Counted from the first letter of the stretch, positions 1 to 5,686 are shown. The stretch is DNA of 5,686 nt from Candidatus Aminicenantota bacterium (GCA_022867105.1 JALHVH010000187.1:1-5686); one strand, 5' to 3'. Program-made: numbers and translations. Notes: generated by a model not told the origin, from the letters alone.

Positions 1-486
1 CCGACCGGATCGGTGGCCAAATTCGCGGCAGCGGGCAAGAGGACGGCCAAGAAGGACCTCGGCCGCATGGCCATGACTTACGGTTATGTCTACGTGGCCG
101 CGGTGGCCATGGGCGCCAACCAGAACCAGTGTCTCAAGGCCTTCCTGGAGGCTGAAGCCTACGCCGGGCCTTCCATGATCATCGCCTATTCCCCCTGCAT
201 CAACCACGGCATCGACATGACCAAGACCCAAGCCGAAGAGAAGCTCGCGGTGGACACCGGCTACTGGATCCTCTACCGTTACAATCCCATGTTGGCCAGG
301 GAAGGCAAGAATCCGCTCAGCCTCGATTCCAAGGAACCCAAGCTCGACTACCAGACGTTCCTGAACAATGAGATCCGTTACAGAACGCTCACCCAGCAGC
401 ATCCCGACATCGCCAAAGTCCTCTTCCCGCAGGCCGCCGAGGAGTCCAAAAAGAGGTTCCAGGACTTCAAGAAACTCGCGGAGTAG
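1..486 (+). CDS. nifJ: Pyruvate:ferredoxin (flavodoxin) oxidoreductase, C-terminal end (5' partial)
   Basis: The reading frame is open at base 1 and begins P-T-G-S-V-A-K-F, so this is the last 161 or so residues of a much longer gene (the family is about 1,170-1,190 residues), not a protein starting at the GTG at 13. The family oxidatively decarboxylates pyruvate with CoA to acetyl-CoA and CO2, passing electrons through thiamine diphosphate and [4Fe-4S] clusters to ferredoxin or flavodoxin in the cytoplasm. The visible part is the end of the TPP-binding domain: the PTGSVAKFAAAGK and KKDLG stretches, then YGYVYVA-VAMGANQNQ, then EAEAY-GPS and YSPCINHGI. The cysteine of SPCINHG (codon 196-198) corresponds, from knowledge of the family, to the fourth ligand of the proximal [4Fe-4S] cluster. 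The C-terminal tail is ordinary and ends shortly before a clear terminator. The enzyme is usually oxygen-sensitive, which points to anaerobic metabolism. Family assignment is very secure; the preferred electron acceptor cannot be told from this piece. Confidence 0.96.
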   Translation, partial: PTGSVAKFAAAGKRTAKKDLGRMAMTYGYVYVAAVAMGANQNQCLKAFLEAEAYAGPSMIIAYSPCINHGIDMTKTQAEEKLAVDTGYWILYRYNPMLAREGKNPLSLDSKEPKLDYQTFLNNEIRYRTLTQQHPDIAKVLFPQAAEESKKRFQDFKKLAE

Positions 487-501
487 CTTTTCCCCCGCAC
501 G

Positions 502-524
502 AGCCCAAGCCCCTGGGCTTTTTT
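502..524 (+). terminator. Rho-independent terminator of nifJ
   Basis: A perfect 6-bp stem AGCCCA (502-507) / TGGGCT (514-519) with a 6-base loop is followed directly by a run of six T (519-524). It starts 15 bases after the nifJ stop. Read on the minus strand the same hairpin has no following T-run, so it should terminate only the rightward transcript. The M16 operon arriving from the other side has no obvious intrinsic terminator of its own here. Confidence 0.85.
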
Positions 525-526
525 CG

Positions 527-1885
527 CTATTCCTGCTTGGGTCCGATGATGACCTCCACGGACCTGTCCATTTTGAAGACCTCCCTGATGAACACATTCC
601 ATTCGGCCACCGTCACGTTCCGGATCTCTTCGAAAAACTTTCCCAGGAATTCACAGCCGAGGCCCCTGGCTTCGAAGAGAGCAGCGGTCTTGGCGCGGGC
701 CTCCTTCGTCTCGTTCGCCCTGAGGAACGAAGCCCCGGCATTATTCCTAGAGGTCCCGAGGTCCTCTTCGGTCAACTCAGCCGCAGCGAGGTCCCGGAAG
801 ACCCTCTCGAGCGACGAGCGGGCGGCTTCCAGCTTTTCAGGCGAGGTTTCAAGGTAGGCTTCGAGGACGCCTTCGCCCGTCGGGTAAGAGATCGTTGAAT
901 TGACATCATAGGCGAGCCTTTCCTTGAACCTGAGGGCCCAGAGCCGGGAACCCACCCCTCCGCCAAGGATGTCCTCGGTTAGGTAAGCAAGGGCGTAATT
1001 CCTGGGCGAGAGACCGGGCAGAGGGAACCCAAGCCCCAGATACGACTGCTTGGCCTCTTTTTCCCTGAAGATCCGCCTGTCCGCCGGGACCTTGATGGCA
1101 CCCGGGCGGGCTTCCTTGCGGGTCCCAGGCTTGATGCCGCCGAAATATTTTTTGACATGACCGGCGACCACGGGCCCTTCTAGGTCGGAAGCAATGGACA
1201 GAACCATGTTGGAAGCCTTGAAATAGGTCTCGTAGAATTGGGTGATGTCGTTTTTACGGATGGACTTCAGGCTTTCTTCCGTTCCCCAGACCGCCCCCCC
1301 GTATCCTTCGGGACCGAAAAATGCCCGCATTAGCTCGGCGTGCCCGGCATTGGAGGCGGAATCAAGCTCGGCTTTTCCCTGATGACTCATGTTCTCGACG
1401 ATGGCGTCGATCCTCAGTCCCGAGAACAGCGGGTCCCGGATGATCTTGCTGACGATCTTCAGCGACTCCTCGAAGTTGCCGGAGAGGCACTGAACACTGA
1501 TGAGCGTGCAGTCCTCGAAGGAGGCCACGGAAAGGCGCGTGGATTGGAGCATGAGGTCCCGGACCTTCCCCTCGTCCGGAACCTCAACCGCCAACCGTGT
1601 GGTCAGGTAAGCCAGCCCGCTCTTCCCGGCTGCTTCGGCGCTCTTCCCGCCCCGGATGAGAAGGAGGAGACAGGTGAGTTCGGATGAATCATCCTTCTGG
1701 AATATGCAGGTGAGGCCGTTATCCAGAGTGTTCCGGCACGGGGGGTTCTTCCATGGTCCCGGGTCTTGCCCGGCCAAGACGCCGCCGGCCAGGGTCAGGA
1801 CGAGAAGGCCGGAGGACAGGAGCCCGGCCATTTTCCCGGACAGGCCGCCGGCCTCAAGACTTCTTTTTAGGCACGATGGTGACAA
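527..1885 (-). CDS. M16 peptidase-family protein, non-catalytic subunit (zinc site lost, Arg/Tyr pair kept)
   Basis: A 452-residue protein if begun at the TTG at 1885. It is the length of a standard M16B subunit, with a signal-peptide-like hydrophobic stretch (about residues 20-38, GLLSSGLLVLTLAGGVLA) ahead of a probable Ala38|Gly39 cleavage, so it is likely periplasmic or surface-exposed. The N-terminal half keeps the M16 fold pattern (TLDNGLT, LLLIRGGK, GKSGLAYLTTRL), but the place where catalytic members have HxxEH reads Y93-L-T-T-R97, so zinc cannot be bound. The C-terminal half keeps LGGGVGSRLW and the R319...Y326 pair, seven residues apart, that M16 enzymes use to hold substrate. With the HxxEH-bearing neighbour it looks like one half of a heterodimeric protease. 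The start is uncertain. The TTG at 1885 has a purine-rich GAGAGGG five bases upstream and overlaps the previous gene by 32 bases. CTG at 1843 has GAGG eight bases upstream. ATG at 1831 (residue 19) gives the tidiest signal peptide but a poor ribosome site. Confidence 0.93.
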   Translation of the reverse strand: MSPSCLKRSLEAGGLSGKMAGLLSSGLLVLTLAGGVLAGQDPGPWKNPPCRNTLDNGLTCIFQKDDSSELTCLLLLIRGGKSAEAAGKSGLAYLTTRLAVEVPDEGKVRDLMLQSTRLSVASFEDCTLISVQCLSGNFEESLKIVSKIIRDPLFSGLRIDAIVENMSHQGKAELDSASNAGHAELMRAFFGPEGYGGAVWGTEESLKSIRKNDITQFYETYFKASNMVLSIASDLEGPVVAGHVKKYFGGIKPGTRKEARPGAIKVPADRRIFREKEAKQSYLGLGFPLPGLSPRNYALAYLTEDILGGGVGSRLWALRFKERLAYDVNSTISYPTGEGVLEAYLETSPEKLEAARSSLERVFRDLAAAELTEEDLGTSRNNAGASFLRANETKEARAKTAALFEARGLGCEFLGKFFEEIRNVTVAEWNVFIREVFKMDRSVEVIIGPKQE

Positions 1886-3224
1886 CGATACCCTCTCCCT
1901 TGCTCAAGTATATAGCGGCGGCCCTCCGGAGGTCGCTCGAATTGACACGATCGATCCTGGCCAGGAAGCTTTCTTTGTTGCCCTTGTCTTCGAAAAGAAG
2001 CAGGTGGCGAGCCATGGAGCTGGCGAGAAGCAGGCCCGTCTCCTGAGCTTTTTGGGAGTTGAACCTGACCTGGTTCTTGGCGCTCCTCAAGTAGTCAAAA
2101 ACATAGAATTGGTCCTGGCTTAAGTAGTCCTCCTCGGAAAAGTTCAGGTCCCTAACTTGGTTCAGGAAGCGGAGCGCCTCGGCCCTGGCCATGGAGACGT
2201 CCTTCGGGTCGAGCGTGAATAAAGCCATGAGAGCCCCGCCATATTTAAGGGCGGAGTAGTTCATACTGACCGTGTGGACGAGGTCCCGTCTCGCCCTCAA
2301 TGCGGAATTCAGCATCGGGTTAAGCCCTCGGCCCAGGATCTCGGTCAGCAGATCGACCGCGTACTGGTCGGGGTTGTTATAATCGGGACCGATGAGACCG
2401 ATGGCGAGATAAGCCTCCTTGACGTCCATCTCCTCCCGGACCTCCTCAGTTTTCCCAAGGAGGGCGGCTTTTTCAAACGTCGCGGGCTTGAAGTCAGCAC
2501 CCTTGACGGACGAGAACACGGCCCTGACCTTCTCTTCCATGTCCTTGAGGGGAAGGTCCCCGACCACGGCCAAGGAACAGTTGCCGGGGACGAAGAAGGA
2601 CGCGTAGAATGCCTTTAGCTTGTCCGGGGTGATGGTCCGGAGGTCTTCCGCCGACCCATAGGCAGGATTCCTGTAGGGATGCCCTTTGAACAGGTTCTGG
2701 TAAACGAGCGAAGCCGCGTACTTCCTGGGGTCATCCCGGACCATAAGGATCTCTTCCAGGATGATATCCTTCTCCTTTTCGAGCTCTTCGGCTGTGACGT
2801 CGAAGTTGAACAGGATCTCCTTCTGGTTCGTCAGGCCGAAGTCGAACCTGTCGGACGGCAGGGAGATCTCGAAAACGGCCAGGTCCTGGCCCGTAAAAGC
2901 ATTGAAATAAGCGCCGTTTCGCCGGATATCGCGGCTGATCTCCGTCCCGCTTCTGAATTCCGTCCCCCGGAAGAGGATGCCGTGCTCCAGGAGGTGGACG
3001 AGGCCGCTCGATCCTTCGGGTTCATCCTTCGTTCCGACGTTCACGGCGGCCGATATGTTGACGAGCGGCAAACCGGGCTTCTCGTAAAGGACGACCTTGA
3101 GGCCATTATCCAAAACGAAATATTTGGCGGCGTTCTGCAGGGGAGAAGGTACGGGAAATGCGGGAAGTGCGGCTGCCAAAAGGAGGGTTGAAACGCAGAA
3201 GGCGGCCGGCGCTTTATTCTTCAT
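1854..3224 (-). CDS. M16B zinc metallopeptidase, catalytic subunit, exported
   Basis: A 456-residue protein with a signal peptide (Lys2/Lys4, hydrophobic 9-20, likely cleavage after Ala22). The inverted zinc motif H77-L-L-E-H81 sits in SGLVHLLEHGILFRGT. E80 is the expected general base, H77 and H81 are ligands, and the third ligand is E157 or, by the usual spacing, E158 in DIILEEIL. The protein therefore has a complete M16 catalytic centre, like the beta subunit of mitochondrial processing peptidase and bacterial M16B enzymes, and should cleave peptides or unfolded segments outside the cytoplasm. In the C-terminal half R310 of the Arg/Tyr substrate pair is kept, but the Tyr position seven residues on is H317 (LRARRDLVHTVS), so this chain probably relies on the partner encoded immediately downstream. 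The start ATG gives a good export signal, but no Shine-Dalgarno sequence is visible; the bases just upstream are A/T-rich. It is the first gene of a two-gene minus-strand operon. Physiological substrate unknown. Confidence 0.95.
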   Translation of the reverse strand: MKNKAPAAFCVSTLLLAAALPAFPVPSPLQNAAKYFVLDNGLKVVLYEKPGLPLVNISAAVNVGTKDEPEGSSGLVHLLEHGILFRGTEFRSGTEISRDIRRNGAYFNAFTGQDLAVFEISLPSDRFDFGLTNQKEILFNFDVTAEELEKEKDIILEEILMVRDDPRKYAASLVYQNLFKGHPYRNPAYGSAEDLRTITPDKLKAFYASFFVPGNCSLAVVGDLPLKDMEEKVRAVFSSVKGADFKPATFEKAALLGKTEEVREEMDVKEAYLAIGLIGPDYNNPDQYAVDLLTEILGRGLNPMLNSALRARRDLVHTVSMNYSALKYGGALMALFTLDPKDVSMARAEALRFLNQVRDLNFSEEDYLSQDQFYVFDYLRSAKNQVRFNSQKAQETGLLLASSMARHLLLFEDKGNKESFLARIDRVNSSDLRRAAAIYLSKGEGIVVTIVPKKKS

Positions 3225-3245
3225 CGTTTTATTTTAGCAGCAATA

Positions 3246-3254
3246 TTCATACCA
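3246..3254 (-). promoter_or_regulatory. Possible extended -10 promoter of the M16 operon
   Basis: On the minus strand this reads TGG-TATGAA, a TGn extension before a -10-like hexamer, lying 21 bases before the M16 start codon. It implies a very short, A/T-rich leader without a Shine-Dalgarno sequence. No recognisable -35 box lies at 16-18 bases, so the call is weak. Confidence 0.35.
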
Positions 3255-3376
3255 TATGGCCTACACAAAGACCGGGGAACCGACTTGTCACGCGTCCGTA
3301 AATTCCTTTTACATTCCCTGGCAGAATCTTACAGCAGTTCCATCGTGCCGGACAAGTTTTCTTTAGCCCGACGGGT

Positions 3377-3421
3377 CCCCCCTCCGCTACGGGGGCTTGG
3401 GGGCGGCATCCAGTGCCGCCC
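3377..3421. repeat. Two adjacent G/C-rich inverted repeats (hairpin block)
   Basis: The right-hand hairpin is a perfect 8-bp stem, GGGCGGCA (3401-3408) and TGCCGCCC (3414-3421), with loop TCCAG. To its left a C-run (3377-3382) can pair with a G-run (3391-3395) or instead with a second G-run (3399-3403) that overlaps the right-hand stem, so the two folds compete. The block is followed by AATAATAATT on the plus strand rather than a T-run. With no gene reading into it from the left on the plus strand, and no T-run on the minus strand, it is not an ordinary intrinsic terminator. It could be an operator, a dispersed palindromic repeat, or a leader structure. Confidence 0.6.
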
Positions 3422-3490
3422 AATAATAATTCAGCCCCTGCCGATTCAATCACACGAAAAAAGATGCTTCCTTACCCCGGGAGGGCGGGC

Positions 3491-3519
3491 TTGGACGGGT
3501 TCGGGAAACATGATAGAAT
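3491..3519 (+). promoter_or_regulatory. Probable sigma-70 type promoter of the response regulator
   Basis: TTGGAC (3491-3496) and TAGAAT (3514-3519, five of six to consensus) are separated by exactly 17 bases, and the -10 carries a TGA extension (3511-3513). Transcription would start near 3526, leaving a leader of under 20 bases that still contains the ribosome site GAAGGA (3528-3533), 10 bases before the ATG. Confidence 0.6.
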
Positions 3520-3543
3520 TCCGGGGCGAAGGACGGACGCGCG

Positions 3544-5001
3544 ATGAAGAACGAACGCAAGGCTAAGATCCTGGTTGTGGACGACGAAGAGAACATCCGT
3601 AAATCCCTCAAAATGATCCTGGAGTATGAGGGCTATTCACTTCTGGAGGCCTCGAACGGAGAAGACGCCCTGGAAATCATCCAGGAGACCGTTGGGCTGG
3701 ACCTCATCCTGCTTGACATCAAGATGACGGGACGCGACGGCCTCGAGATCCTGGCTGAGATCAAGGGCAGGCCGTCTTCCCCGGAGGTCATCATGATCTC
3801 CGGGCAGGGGACGATCCAGACCGCGGTCGAGGCCACCAAGCTTGGGGCCTTCGATTTCCTCGAGAAACCCCTGCACCGTGAGCGCGTCCTTTTGAGCATC
3901 CGGAACGCCCTCGACCGGAACAAGCTCCGGACCGAGTGTCTTGATCTGAGAAAGAGGTCCGAGAAGCGTTATGAGATCATCGGCGAACATGAACTGATCA
4001 GGAACCTCTGGAAGGAGATCCTCAAGACGGCCCCGACCAACGCCACGATCCTGATCCACGGAGAGAGCGGAACGGGGAAGGAGCTCATCGCCCGGGCCAT
4101 CCATGCCCGAAGCCTCCGGGCCAAGGAGAAATTCGTCCAAGTCAACTGCGCCGCGATTCCCGAAGAGCTCATCGAATCGGAACTCTTCGGCCATGAGAAG
4201 GGTGCGTTTACCGGCGCCACGGAACGGAAGATGGGAAAATTCGAGCAGGCCGACGGGGGCACGATCTTTTTGGACGAGATCGGGGACATGAGCCTGAAGA
4301 CCCAATCCAAGGTTCTCCGGGTCCTGGAGGAGGGAGAAGTCCAGCGGGTTGGATCGGCCAAGATCGGCAAGGTCGACGTCAGGGTCATCGCCGCCACGAA
4401 CAAAGACCTGCGGGCGGAGATGAAGGAGGGACGTTTTAGGGAGGACCTTTTCTTCAGGCTGAACGTGGTCCCTCTCTATTCACTGGCTCTTCGCGAGAGG
4501 AAGGAGGACATCCCCCTCCTGATCGGGTATTTCACGCGGACATTCTGCGAGGAGAACAACTTCAAGCCGAAGACATTCAGCGGCGAAGCCATGGCCGCCC
4601 TTGTCGGCCACTTCTGGAAAGGAAACGTTCGAGAGCTCAGAAACGTCGTGGAGCGGCTCATCATCCTCACGGAAAAGGACGTCATCGATAAGATGGACCT
4701 GCCCGAGCAGTTCCGTGAGGAGAAAGAGGTCGATCTCCCGGACGAGGCCGGCGTCCGGACGCTCAAGGAATTCCGCGAGATCGCCGAAAAGGAATTCATC
4801 CTAGCCAAACTCCGGTCCAACGGCTGGAACATCTCCCAGACGGCAAGGGAAATCGACACGCCGAGGAGCAACCTCTATAAGAAACTCGAACAATATGGTA
4901 TAAAGATAACTGCTGGAGTAGGCGAGGCGGTTGCTCCTTCCCCCGAATCCGGGGACGAAGGGGAGGAAAGTCCGAACTCCAAAGGGCAGGATGGTCGCTA
5001 A
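3544..5001 (+). CDS. Sigma-54-dependent response regulator, NtrC family (receiver - AAA+ - Fis HTH)
   Basis: A 485-residue cytoplasmic two-component activator. Receiver domain, about 7-120: acidic pair D13/D14, phospho-acceptor D58 (LILLDIKM), switch S86 and K108 (FLEKP). AAA+ domain, about 145-385: Walker A GESGTGKE (173-180), an intact GAFTGA loop (220-225) that contacts sigma-54, Walker B GGTIFLDE (238-245), and arginine-finger candidates R299 and R305 in FREDLFFRLN. Fis-type helix-turn-helix, about 426-452 (NISQTAREID...NLYKKLEQYGI). All key residues are present, so it should be a phosphorylation-controlled enhancer-binding ATPase. No histidine kinase is encoded in the window, so its signal is unknown; it resembles NtrC/NtrX-type regulators but I cannot assign a named one. 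Unusually, the frame continues about 30 residues past the HTH as an acidic, Gly/Ser/Pro-rich tail. Residues 457-485 and the stop codon lie inside the RNase P RNA gene. ATG start with GAAGGA upstream is convincing. Confidence 0.96.
   Translation: MKNERKAKILVVDDEENIRKSLKMILEYEGYSLLEASNGEDALEIIQETVGLDLILLDIKMTGRDGLEILAEIKGRPSSPEVIMISGQGTIQTAVEATKLGAFDFLEKPLHRERVLLSIRNALDRNKLRTECLDLRKRSEKRYEIIGEHELIRNLWKEILKTAPTNATILIHGESGTGKELIARAIHARSLRAKEKFVQVNCAAIPEELIESELFGHEKGAFTGATERKMGKFEQADGGTIFLDEIGDMSLKTQSKVLRVLEEGEVQRVGSAKIGKVDVRVIAATNKDLRAEMKEGRFREDLFFRLNVVPLYSLALRERKEDIPLLIGYFTRTFCEENNFKPKTFSGEAMAALVGHFWKGNVRELRNVVERLIILTEKDVIDKMDLPEQFREEKEVDLPDEAGVRTLKEFREIAEKEFILAKLRSNGWNISQTAREIDTPRSNLYKKLEQYGIKITAGVGEAVAPSPESGDEGEESPNSKGQDGR
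4896..4904 (+). promoter_or_regulatory. Probable extended -10 promoter of rnpB, inside the upstream CDS
   Basis: TGG-TATAAA (TGn at 4896-4898, hexamer at 4899-4904) ends seven bases before 4912, where the RNase P P1 helix begins, which is the right distance for a transcription start. No good -35 hexamer is seen 17 bases upstream, as often with extended -10 promoters. The box falls in the codons for Y451-G-I-K454 of the response regulator. Confidence 0.55.
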
Positions 5002-5301
5002 CGGCGACTCCGGGAGACCGGGGGAAAGTGCCACAGAAAAGACACCGCCCTCCGGGAACGGCGCAGCCTTTCCGGGGAGCAAGGGTGAAATGGCGAGGTA
5101 AGAGCTCACCGTCCCGGTGGTGACATCGGGAGCAGGGCAAACCCCATCCGGAGCAAGACCAAACGAACCCCGCTTTGGGACGGCCCGTCCCATGGGGTGG
5201 GTAGGTCGCTCGTCCCCCTGGGTAACCGGGGGGCCAGACAAATAACCGCCCCCGCTTCGGCGGGAACAGAATTCGGCTTATGTCCTGCTCCAGCGTTTTT
5301 T
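4912..5301 (+). ncRNA. rnpB: RNase P RNA, bacterial type A
   Basis: The catalytic RNA of the ribozyme that trims tRNA 5' leaders, about 385 nt, complete. P1 pairs 4912-4922 with 5284-5294 (11 bp, one G-U). Conserved GAGGAAAGTCCG lies at 4963-4974. P4 forms from AAG (4968-4970), the universal bulged U (4971) and CCGAA (4972-4976) with TTCGG-CTT (5272-5279). P8 is 4994-4998/5004-5008. P9 is CCGG with a GAGA tetraloop (5010-5021). Conserved AGTGCCACAGAAAA is at 5027-5040 and AAGGGTGAAA at 5081-5090; GGTAAGAG begins at 5097; CCGGAGCAAGACCAAA ends at 5163. P16 and P17 are present, with loop GGCCC (5182-5186) able to form P6 with GGGC (4984-4987), a type A hallmark. The GGT at 5200-5202 should bind the tRNA 3' CCA. 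P18 (5214-5233) has a GTAA tetraloop. A C(TTCG)G hairpin is at 5251-5264. The 5' 90 nt overlap the response-regulator CDS; the 3' end abuts convergent nuoN. Confidence 0.97.
5284..5301 (+). terminator. rnpB 3' end: P1 3' strand plus T-run
   Basis: The 3' strand of P1 (CCTGCTCCAGC, 5284-5294) is followed by G and six T (5296-5301), so transcription most likely stops here. No separate local hairpin precedes the T-run; the G/C-rich P1 strand would have to pair with the RNA 5' end about 370 nt away, or the TTCG hairpin at 5251-5264 would have to contribute. The nuoN stop codon begins five bases later on the other strand. Confidence 0.6.
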
Positions 5302-5306
5302 CCTAC

Positions 5307-5686
5307 CTAGAAATTCATGGCCTGCTTGATGAACGCCAGGATGTTCCCCGGCGCTATCCCGAGCTGGAGGACGGCGTAGAGGCAGAAGAAGAGCGCGAGG
5401 AAGACGCCGGGCTGGTCGTCCTCAGGACCGACCTCTTCCAGGGGAGGACGCATGTACATGACGACAATGACCCGGAGGTAATAATAGACGGAAACCAGAC
5501 TGGCCAGAACGGCGATAATGACGAGGCCGCTCAAGCCGCGCTCAACGGCAGTGCCGAAGACCAGGAACTTGGCCAGAAACCCCCCGGTCGGCGGAAATCC
5601 GGCCAGAGAGAGCAGGAATACGGACAGCATGGCCCCTATCCAAGGCGACCTTAAGCCGGTCCCGGCGAATTCATCAAGATCCAGAC
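5307..5686 (-). CDS. nuoN: NADH-quinone oxidoreductase subunit N, C-terminal part (5' partial)
   Basis: The minus-strand frame is open from the right edge (about 125 residues visible, beginning L-D-L-D-E-F-A-G) through to TAG at 5307; the ATG at 5630 is internal, not the start. NuoN is an antiporter-like membrane subunit of respiratory complex I that takes part in proton translocation. The recognisable signature is SLAGFPPTGGFLAKF, with the lysine of FLAKF probably matching the conserved Lys395 of E. coli NuoN. Further membrane segments follow: LVIIAVLASLVSVYYYLRVIVVMYM, and a final FLALFFCLYAVLQLG ending in MNF. NuoN is commonly the last gene of a nuo operon, so the rest of that operon would lie to the right of this window. 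No minus-strand terminator is visible after the stop, so antisense transcription into rnpB is possible. Confidence 0.94.
   Translation of the reverse strand, partial: LDLDEFAGTGLRSPWIGAMLSVFLLSLAGFPPTGGFLAKFLVFGTAVERGLSGLVIIAVLASLVSVYYYLRVIVVMYMRPPLEEVGPEDDQPGVFLALFFCLYAVLQLGIAPGNILAFIKQAMNF

Larger units (their letters stand above)
3225..3543. other. Divergent intergenic region with promoters and a G/C hairpin block
   Basis: These 319 bases separate the leftward M16 operon from the rightward response regulator. They contain a probable extended -10 on each strand, a weak further plus-strand promoter-like pair (TTGTCA at 3285-3290 and TTACAT at 3309-3314, 18-base spacer), and a G/C-rich hairpin block at about 3377-3421. 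I found no convincing small gene, tRNA or repeat copy here, and no good sigma-54 -24/-12 site. Confidence 0.7.

Noticed and set aside
527..2123. Plus-strand open frames opposite the M16 genes
   Set aside because: They are shadows of the minus-strand coding sequences and show no recognisable protein features.
3315..3335. TGGCAGAATCTTACAG as a sigma-54 -24/-12 promoter upstream of the regulator
   Set aside because: The GG is fine but the required GC 12 bases downstream is not there; the bases at that place are CA.
3391..3403. G-quadruplex in the GGGGG-CTT-GGGGG stretch
   Set aside because: There are only two long G-runs close together, and both are better explained by pairing with the adjacent C-runs.
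3247..3453. Minus-strand 68-codon frame in the same intergenic region
   Set aside because: It has no domain and no ribosome site, and it is encoded largely by the G/C hairpin block; most likely chance.
3285..3566. Plus-strand 93-codon open frame across the divergent intergenic region
   Set aside because: It covers the hairpin block and the regulator promoter, has low-complexity composition with no recognisable domain, lacks a ribosome site and overlaps the regulator start.
4801..5241. Long minus-strand open frames opposite rnpB
   Set aside because: They are open by chance through a G/C-rich structural RNA; the plus-strand RNase P signatures explain the sequence.

Overview
The window reads as chromosomal DNA from a GC-rich bacterium with a Gram-negative style envelope. 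It has signal-peptide-bearing M16 zinc peptidases, a bacterial type A RNase P RNA, a sigma-54-dependent response regulator, a NADH-quinone oxidoreductase (complex I) subunit and an oxygen-sensitive pyruvate:ferredoxin/flavodoxin oxidoreductase. The last implies anaerobic or facultatively anaerobic carbon metabolism. A deep-branching lineage such as Acidobacteriota/Aminicenantota is my impression from the style of the proteins; nothing in the window proves it. There is no sign of mobile elements, CRISPR or recent transfer.

Layout. At 1-486 (+) is the 3' end of nifJ, closed by an intrinsic terminator at 502-524. Convergent with it is a two-gene minus-strand operon of M16 peptidase-family proteins. 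The first gene (3224 to 1854) keeps the HxxEH zinc site. The second (1885 or a little downstream, to 527) has lost the zinc site but keeps the Arg/Tyr pair that the first has partly lost. This is the signature of an obligate heterodimeric M16 protease. A 319-base divergent intergenic region (3225-3543) holds probable promoters in both directions and a G/C-rich double hairpin. At 3544-5001 (+) is an NtrC-type response regulator with receiver, AAA+ and Fis-type HTH domains. At about 4912-5301 (+) is rnpB, complete from P1 to the U-run. The minus-strand 3' end of nuoN begins five bases beyond it and runs off the right edge.

The most notable feature is that the response-regulator reading frame does not stop after its HTH. 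It runs 90 bases into rnpB, so the last 29 residues and the stop codon are encoded by RNase P RNA, including the 5' strand of catalytic helix P4 with its bulged U. A good extended -10 box for rnpB lies inside the codons just before the overlap, and I see no terminator between the two genes. The response-regulator mRNA may therefore carry RNase P RNA as its 3' end. No evidently new multi-gene defence or metabolic system is visible; the interest lies in this mRNA/ncRNA overlap and in the split-active-site M16 pair.
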